From: JAPLKB01 sp964532465
GTDB taxonomy: Bacteria; Desulfobacterota; Syntrophorhabdia; Syntrophorhabdales; Syntrophorhabdaceae
Length of the DNA: 64,000 nucleotides
Direction of reading: 5' to 3'
Assembly: GCA_964532465.1 (NCBI GenBank)
Contig: CAZHHX010000001.1
Coordinates: 140,310-204,309, forward strand
Part shown: positions 59,079 to 64,000 of the stretch, piece after piece
Numbering within the stretch: position 1 is the stretch's first letter
Layout: each line of letters starts with the position of its first letter
Position numbers and translations under genes: made by a program
The notes under the pieces: generated by a model
What the model was told of the DNA's origin: nothing
The model's input: the letters and a program-made list of their open reading frames with translations, nothing else
Database searches by the model: none

Positions 59079-59393
59079 TTTCAATTCCAAATCAAAGACA
59101 CATGCTGGCATGTCGGCATAAATAAGAATGAAAATCTATTTTCCTGGGTAAGCGCTATCTTCTTTGGCTTTGTCGTCAGTCTCTTTGATGCGCCGCATAG
59201 TAAACCCATGCCTTTATTGCCGCAGGTGGGGGCTGTATCTTTCCCGGCCCCTTGATTGCCCTGCAAGCTACCGTGAGGGAGTTCATTGTGTTATTGACCG
59301 GTAATTGGGGGTAAGAGGTGCGATGCTGCCACAGAAGGCTCTTGACAGCCTCCTGTGGGATAACATTGTTCCCGGTTTATACTCTATTTATTA
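59079..59393. other. gap between convergent genes
   Basis: No gene. CCACAG-AAGGCT and AGCCTC-CTGTGG arms at about 59329-59357 form a hairpin that may terminate the korC-ACT transcript or its convergent neighbour. Confidence 0.45.
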
Positions 59394-60407
59394 TTATACT
59401 TCAAAGAGAGTCAGTATGGGCCTCTCTTTGATTCTCAGTACACCGTCGAGGGGTTTGAATTTTGTTCTTATGGTGTTCTCTATCTCGCTGAAGCTCGCTC
59501 CCTTCATAAGAAGTACGATATCATATTGACCGTGCGTATAATCGCAGTAGACAACCTGGTCGTTGAAATAAAGTACAGGATAAATAGCTTCAAGTTTTTC
59601 TTTTTCAATTTCAATCATCACATATGAGGAGACCTTTGTCCTTACTGTCTGATCTGCGTTGGCATCCTCGCCTGCCTTGTCCCGCCCCAGAGCCTTGTCA
59701 ACGGTTCCGATTATGTTGTGAACGTTCTCACCGAATGTGGGCACTTCAACACTTAACAGGGATACTTCGGCAATGCCCGGGATTGTCTTTATTTCCTTGT
59801 CCATAATTGTTTCAATGGCTTCACGGGTATCTGCCTGAAGCAGCAGCACTATGCTGTTGTGTTCGCCTCTTATGGCATCACAGTAGACCACGTTTTCCTG
59901 GAAATAGAGCGTGCGGTACACTTTGAGGAAATTAGCATCACTCTCAAGGCTTACAAGAGCGTAAGCTGTTGTGGACTGTGCCGGTATCTGTATCGGCTCC
60001 GGAGGTGCTACATCGGAATCGGCTGCCGCTGTTGACGCGGCGCACGATGCGATAATATTTATCAACTCTTCCATATCGAAGGGTTTTTCCAGATAGGCTG
60101 CTGCCATCTGGCTCTTTGCTTCCATTGCTATGCCTTCATTGCCGTGTCCTGTTATTATAATTACAGGAAGATCGGGATAACTCGACTTGATAACCCTCAG
60201 AAGTTTGAGTCCGTCGATATCGGGGAGTTTCACGTCCACTATAGCGCACTCAGGGGTCATCTTCCTCTTCATCAGGATGTCCAATGTCTCCAGACCCTTC
60301 ATGCCGTTTTCACAGGGTTCGGTATTATATCCCTGCTGCATCAGTCCCATTGAAATATGTCTTCTCACAGCCGCTTCGTCATCGATTAATAATACATATT
60401 TTTCCAT
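59394..60407 (-). CDS. response regulator with two Lrp/AsnC-type ligand repeats
   Basis: 337 residues. The receiver (1-122) has the DD acid pair at 9-10, D58 as phosphoacceptor and K109 in the AYLEKPF segment. No DNA-binding domain follows. Instead residues about 147-218 and 262-335 are two similar alpha/beta repeats (YxLVS...LYFQENVVYCDAIRGEHNSIVLLLQ and YVMIE...LYFNDQVVYCDYTHGQYDIVLLMK), which resemble RAM/AsnC ligand domains. Probably works through protein contacts or small-molecule sensing. ATG 60407 with AAAGGAG. Confidence 0.82.
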   Translation of the reverse strand: MEKYVLLIDDEAAVRRHISMGLMQQGYNTEPCENGMKGLETLDILMKRKMTPECAIVDVKLPDIDGLKLLRVIKSSYPDLPVIIITGHGNEGIAMEAKSQMAAAYLEKPFDMEELINIIASCAASTAAADSDVAPPEPIQIPAQSTTAYALVSLESDANFLKVYRTLYFQENVVYCDAIRGEHNSIVLLLQADTREAIETIMDKEIKTIPGIAEVSLLSVEVPTFGENVHNIIGTVDKALGRDKAGEDANADQTVRTKVSSYVMIEIEKEKLEAIYPVLYFNDQVVYCDYTHGQYDIVLLMKGASFSEIENTIRTKFKPLDGVLRIKERPILTLFEV

Positions 60408-60822
60408 TATTTTATCTCCTTTATGTTTTTATTTTCTTCTCTTGAATGATTACACATAATATTAAATAAAGCAATGTCTGTGCCAATCACTATATCGTTG
60501 TTATATTAACAGGATATCTCATTATAGGGTTGGTGTGAACTTCTTCCTGAGTGATAAGATTATTAGCACAGAGGTATAGTCACTACTATCTAACATTTTG
60601 TAATTTCAGGACTTTAGCTGAATTGTTAAATTTGTTTACACATATAGAAATTGTACAGTAAATACACCCGGTCTTTCAGCTTTCTGCGCGGCTATTACAC
60701 GTCCCGCTTATTCTATTTTTTGAATGCAGGATATTACCCATTGAAAATTATAAAATCAAACTGATCCATTGCCCCCCTTCTTTTTGTGTTGACTTTGGCA
60801 GCATACTGAACAATATTAATGC
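60408..60822. other. gap between divergent genes
   Basis: AT-rich 415 bases without gene. TTGACT at 60789-60794 may be a -35 box for idi, but no good -10 was found. Confidence 0.4.
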
Positions 60823-61353
60823 ATGGACAATATGCTCATCCTTGTTGATGCTGATGACAACATCGCAGGTTATGATGAAAAGAAAATCTGCCATCTTATC
60901 CCCACAAAACTCCACCGGGCTTTTTCCATCTTTATTGTCAATTCAAAAGGCGAAATGCTCATCCATAAGAGAAGCGGATTAAAGAGCACATGGCCGGGAT
61001 TCTGGACTAATGCCTGCTGTTCCCATCCGAGAAAGGGAGAAAGCCTGGAAAATGCCACACAAAGAAGGCTTATGGAGGAGATGGGATTTACCTGTCTGCT
61101 GAAATATCTTTTTAAATTCCAGTATAAATCGGATTACGACAAAAGATATGGAGAAAATGAAGTTGATAATGTTTTTATCGGTTTTTATGATGGAGCATTA
61201 AAACCGGACAAAGATGAAATAGAGGAATGTAAATTTATCGGAGTAGAGGCGTTGCTGGAAGATGTAAAAAACAATCCTGTAAACTATACCCCATGGTTTA
61301 TGAAGGCACTTCCAGGGGTAGTCAGGCTGTATCCACAGTATAGGCGATTATGA
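60823..61353 (+). CDS. idi: isopentenyl-diphosphate delta-isomerase, type 1
   Basis: 176 residues, Nudix fold. LHRAFSIFIVNSKGEMLIHKRSGLKSTWPGFWTNACCSHPRKGE holds the catalytic cysteine (TNACCSHP) and metal ligands; the RRLMEEMGF and later E-x-E acids complete the site. Interconverts IPP and DMAPP. Type 1 is unusual in anaerobic Deltaproteobacteria in my experience, but the motif set is complete. Confidence 0.93.
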   Translation: MDNMLILVDADDNIAGYDEKKICHLIPTKLHRAFSIFIVNSKGEMLIHKRSGLKSTWPGFWTNACCSHPRKGESLENATQRRLMEEMGFTCLLKYLFKFQYKSDYDKRYGENEVDNVFIGFYDGALKPDKDEIEECKFIGVEALLEDVKNNPVNYTPWFMKALPGVVRLYPQYRRL

Positions 61354-61362
61354 AAATACGAC

Positions 61363-62214
61363 ATGGAAAGGAATAACTTAACATCCCAAATCCATGAAAC
61401 AAAAATAGTTCTCGGTCTTGTAGGCTCGCCCAGGAAGCTGGGAAACTGCGAGATATTCGCAAAGGAAATTTCAAACCAATTGACTGTCAACCACAGGTTG
61501 AAACTTATCAGGCTGCCGACGCTCAATATTCTGCCATGCAATGCCTGTTATGGATGCGTTATGGACAAGCCATGCCCCGATAAGGATGACATGGCATTCC
61601 TGTTATCACAGATTGTTGAAGCTGACGCGATAATTATGACTTCACCTGTATATTATCTCGGCGCTCACAGCATATTCAAAAGGATACTGGACAGGGGCTT
61701 TCTGTTCTTTACCGTCTTTGAAAAGACATTCGGCAAACCATGTATTCTGATAAATACTTACGGGATTGAAGGGCGGGTTGGCGCTGCTCCTCAAGCCCTC
61801 ATGTCATTTGCCGCGTTTCTCGGGCTTGATATTAAGGCAAGCTTGAATATCAAGGCGGCGCTGCCCGGAGAGATACTGATGTCGGAAGAAGGACGACAAA
61901 ATGCAAAAGATCTGGCGGGAATACTTTTCTCGGACAGAACATGGGAAAAGGACGACGGCTGTCCTTTCTGCGGTTGTGAAATTGTGAGGATGGAACAGGG
62001 GAAATTAATATGCACCCTCTGCCATGGTTGCTTTGCTATGGACAACACCGGGGTGAAAATAAAAATAAAAGACGGCGGTGTTCTCGGAACAATGGAGCAT
62101 ATGTTGAAACATAAAGAGTGGCTTCGAGGCATGAAGGACAGATTTCTCCGGAACAGGAAAGAAATTGTAAAGACTATTGCCGGTTACAAGGATACGGGAG
62201 AGTGGGTTAAGTAG
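61363..62214 (+). CDS. iron-sulfur flavoprotein-like NAD(P)H reductase
   Basis: 283 residues. The flavodoxin-like part has VGSPRKLGNCEIFAKE (FMN phosphate loop) and TSPVYYLGAHSIFKRILDR. LPCNACYGCVMDKPC supplies clustered cysteines as in iron-sulfur flavoproteins. A C-terminal zinc ribbon (CPFCGCEIVRM...CTLCHGCF) is an extra domain. Likely electron carrier or quinone/FMN reductase of anaerobic metabolism. Nine bases after idi. Confidence 0.85.
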   Translation: MERNNLTSQIHETKIVLGLVGSPRKLGNCEIFAKEISNQLTVNHRLKLIRLPTLNILPCNACYGCVMDKPCPDKDDMAFLLSQIVEADAIIMTSPVYYLGAHSIFKRILDRGFLFFTVFEKTFGKPCILINTYGIEGRVGAAPQALMSFAAFLGLDIKASLNIKAALPGEILMSEEGRQNAKDLAGILFSDRTWEKDDGCPFCGCEIVRMEQGKLICTLCHGCFAMDNTGVKIKIKDGGVLGTMEHMLKHKEWLRGMKDRFLRNRKEIVKTIAGYKDTGEWVK

Positions 62215-62290
62215 TAACAGGATCATTTTTATTTGATAGTATGTCTTGACATTGACTTTTGTATATTGTTGTGATAAAAACACATGATGT

Positions 62291-62367
62291 GGTGGGTGTA
62301 GCTCAACGGTTAGAGCATCAGGCTGTGGTCCTGGGGGTTGAGGGTTCGAGACCCTTCATCCACCCCA
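62291..62367 (+). tRNA. tRNA-His (GTG)
   Basis: 77 nt including G-1 and an encoded CCA. Acceptor GTGGGTG/CATCCAC, D arm GCTCAACGGTTAGAGC, anticodon loop with GTG in GCTGTGGTC, T arm GAGGGTTCGAGACCCTT. The extra G-1 opposite C73 is typical of tRNA-His. Confidence 0.96.
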
Positions 62368-62400
62368 ATAATCCTCTTTAAAATTCATTATATTCCCTAA

Positions 62401-63021
62401 ATGGATATGACAATGATATTACTTATGCGACATGGTGAAACAACGGGAAACCGCAGGGATTTAATTATCGGACAAAAAGATTACCCGCTCACGGAAAAAG
62501 GAATAAACTCAACAGAAAAACTTGCCGATCTTGTAACAAGTTACAATGACGGCATTATTCTCACTTCGCCCCTTGGACGCGCGCAGGCTACCGCAGCTAT
62601 CCTCTCAAGCAAAACAGACTGGCCGATACTTATCGTGGAGGACATGAGAGAGCTCTCATGCGGTGAATGGGAGGGCAGATCGCGCAAAGATGTTGCTCCG
62701 GAGCGACGTTTTCTCCGCACCACATGGACTGACATACCGCCGGGAGGCGAAAGCTATGAGGAAGCCGAAACCCGCGTAGGCGGGGTCATCAACGCAATAA
62801 AAGAATTTAATGAATATGAGACGATTGCCGTTATCGGCCATGCATCCGTAAACAGAGTCTTTATTAAGCTCTGGCTGGGATTTGAACCTTCACGGGCCAT
62901 GGCTGTAGGACAAAATCATGACACCATCTATCTGCTTGACAGCAACAGTGAAACCAAATGGATTAATATTCAGGGGGAACATGGCATTGAGCATTTTGAT
63001 GGAAATATGCTGCCCCCATGA
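62401..63021 (+). CDS. histidine phosphatase family protein
   Basis: 206 residues, phosphoglycerate-mutase-like. LLMRHGETTGNRRDLIIGQKDYPLTEKG has the catalytic RHG and Asn. ELSCGEWEGRS and IAVIGHASVNRVF hold the second histidine and acid. Could be a cobalamin/alpha-ribazole-type or sugar-phosphate phosphatase; not decided. ATG 62401, 34 bases after tRNA-His. Confidence 0.9.
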   Translation: MDMTMILLMRHGETTGNRRDLIIGQKDYPLTEKGINSTEKLADLVTSYNDGIILTSPLGRAQATAAILSSKTDWPILIVEDMRELSCGEWEGRSRKDVAPERRFLRTTWTDIPPGGESYEEAETRVGGVINAIKEFNEYETIAVIGHASVNRVFIKLWLGFEPSRAMAVGQNHDTIYLLDSNSETKWINIQGEHGIEHFDGNMLPP

Positions 63022-63031
63022 AAAATAGAGT

Positions 63032-63906
63032 TTAGATCATCCTTGCAAGGACATCGTTGAGAGAGCCCCGGAATGGACCCGGAGTCTCCATCTTTATTGA
63101 AGCAAGGGCTGCGGCAAACTTCAATGATTCATCCACGTCGTGGTCTATTCTCCAGGCCAGATAAGCTCCCATTGTTGTATCGCCCCGGCCGGTTCTGCCG
63201 TGAGCGCTTTTGTTTGAATATTTTTCAAAATATGTTTGCCCCCTGTAACGGAGGAGTACTCCATCTGAGCGGGTTATCATCGTTTCAGGGCATCCCCAGC
63301 CTTCCACTATAGCTGCCGCTTCCTTCAAATCATTGGTGCCCGTCAGTATTTCCGCTTCAACAACATCGAGTTTAACTGCATCAACGAGGCTTGTCATTTC
63401 TTTCTTTACCAATGCGTCCTTGAAATGGATTACCCCTGTTGTCCTATCAACCTGGCGCACGATATTCTGCATATCCATTGATAGCCGGGGCGTGCGATCC
63501 CTCAACCGTTGCATGAATTCCAGCGAAAATTCCTGGTCAGTCAAGGCTCCAAGGTGCATCATCCGGGATTTCATAGAAGGCATCTGCTCAATCGCAAAAA
63601 ACCCCGCGTTTCTGGTTTGATAAATGAGTCTTTCGTCCATATTGTCGTTCTGGTGGACTACGCGCATATGTGTAGTCTCGGAAGCATCCAGGAGAAAAAT
63701 ATCAACACCCGCCGCCTTCAAAGTTGCCAGTATATGTTCATCCTGCCCGGCCATTTTTGTGATGACGGCAATTTTCTTCTTCGATGGTACTGCTGCAAGG
63801 GCTCCGAAAAATGGCGCCCCCCGGGTACTCCTGAAGAAGTTCCCTCTGAGGCTTCAATATCGTCAATTGTTACATGTCCTACAAATACCAGATCATAGCT
63901 GTTCAT
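63032..63906 (-). pseudogene. PfkB-family kinase, frameshifted
   Basis: Paralogue of the kinase at 19638. The N-terminal part (MNSYDLVFVGHVTIDDIE, from ATG 63906) and the main part (from about GALAAVPSKKKIAVITKMAGQDE onward, ending in GPFRGSLNDVLARMI) are in different frames. They join if one G is added to the G6 run (C6 on the plus strand, 63817-63822). HGRTGRGDTTMGAYLAWRI holds the catalytic aspartate. Either a homopolymer sequencing error or a recent inactivation. Confidence 0.75.
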
Positions 63907-64000
63907 TTGGAACCTTACCTTCTGAGAGTAATATCATACCAAGTAGCTGTCAAACATTATAAGTCTGATTTGCCGGGCATAATACCAAGTAAGCTTTCAA

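Noticed and set aside
59079..59393. riboswitch or small RNA in the gap after the ACT gene
   Set aside because: A hairpin is visible, but no conserved riboswitch core could be recognised.

Overview
The window looks like chromosome from a strictly anaerobic, Gram-negative bacterium, most probably a Desulfobacterota (Deltaproteobacteria) member related to syntrophic aromatic or fatty-acid degraders such as Syntrophorhabdus or Syntrophus. This placement is inferred from gene content: a murG-murC-murB-ddl-ftsQ-ftsA-ftsZ cluster, ferredoxin-linked 2-oxoacid oxidoreductases (iorAB and a four-subunit KOR type), acyl-CoA ligases, an NAD-dependent pyrD/pyrK pair and a sigma-54 two-component system. No rRNA was seen to confirm it.

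Layout. 1-8.5 kb: end of the division and cell-wall cluster plus a radical SAM gene. 8.5-19.5 kb: an accessory island. Its genes all point the same way, one or two per unit, and the units are separated by attC-like recombination sites with no integrase in view, so it reads as an integron cassette array lacking integrase (CALIN). The cargo is defence-like: a PD-(D/E)XK nuclease, an FRG protein, two proteins with an RNxxxH HEPN-type motif, a type II restriction-modification pair and a toxin-antitoxin pair. The island also carries a REP-associated tyrosine transposase (RAYT), a deleted RAYT relic and structured repeats. 19.6-22.5 kb: PfkB-type kinase and TRAP permease genes. 22.8-27.4 kb: mobA, rimI, pyrK, pyrD, recJ. 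27.5-37.2 kb: an NtrC-type regulator, then a sigma-54 promoter driving a sensor kinase, a small membrane peptide, kdpFABC and an unusual KdpD-Usp-EIIA fusion. 37.3-40.7 kb: tRNA-Leu, secG, tpiA, pgk, gap (minus strand). 40.9-49.3 kb: SDR, nitroreductase, two acyl-CoA ligases, an IclR regulator, iorB and iorA. 50-55.4 kb: two sCache paralogues around a chemoreceptor, a zinc-ribbon/pilin fusion and a PIN toxin-antitoxin pair. 55.9-59.1 kb: ferredoxin oxidoreductase operon and ACT protein. 59.4-64 kb: an atypical response regulator, idi, a flavoprotein, tRNA-His, a histidine phosphatase and a frameshifted PfkB paralogue.

The most notable signal is noncoding. A roughly 260-380 bp element occurs four times (13.3, 18.6, 53.5 and 54.6 kb). 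Each copy carries three hairpins with 7-10 bp stems and exactly three-base loops. The stem sequences differ between copies but mostly stay paired. One copy lies beside a RAYT relic, one interrupts an attC site, and two bracket the PIN toxin-antitoxin pair. A second element, a 137 bp imperfect palindrome plus a satellite hairpin, occurs at 8.55 and 47.4 kb, again with compensatory changes. I infer that these are families of structured, possibly RAYT-mobilised elements. Reading by eye, I could not search databases or fold the sequences.
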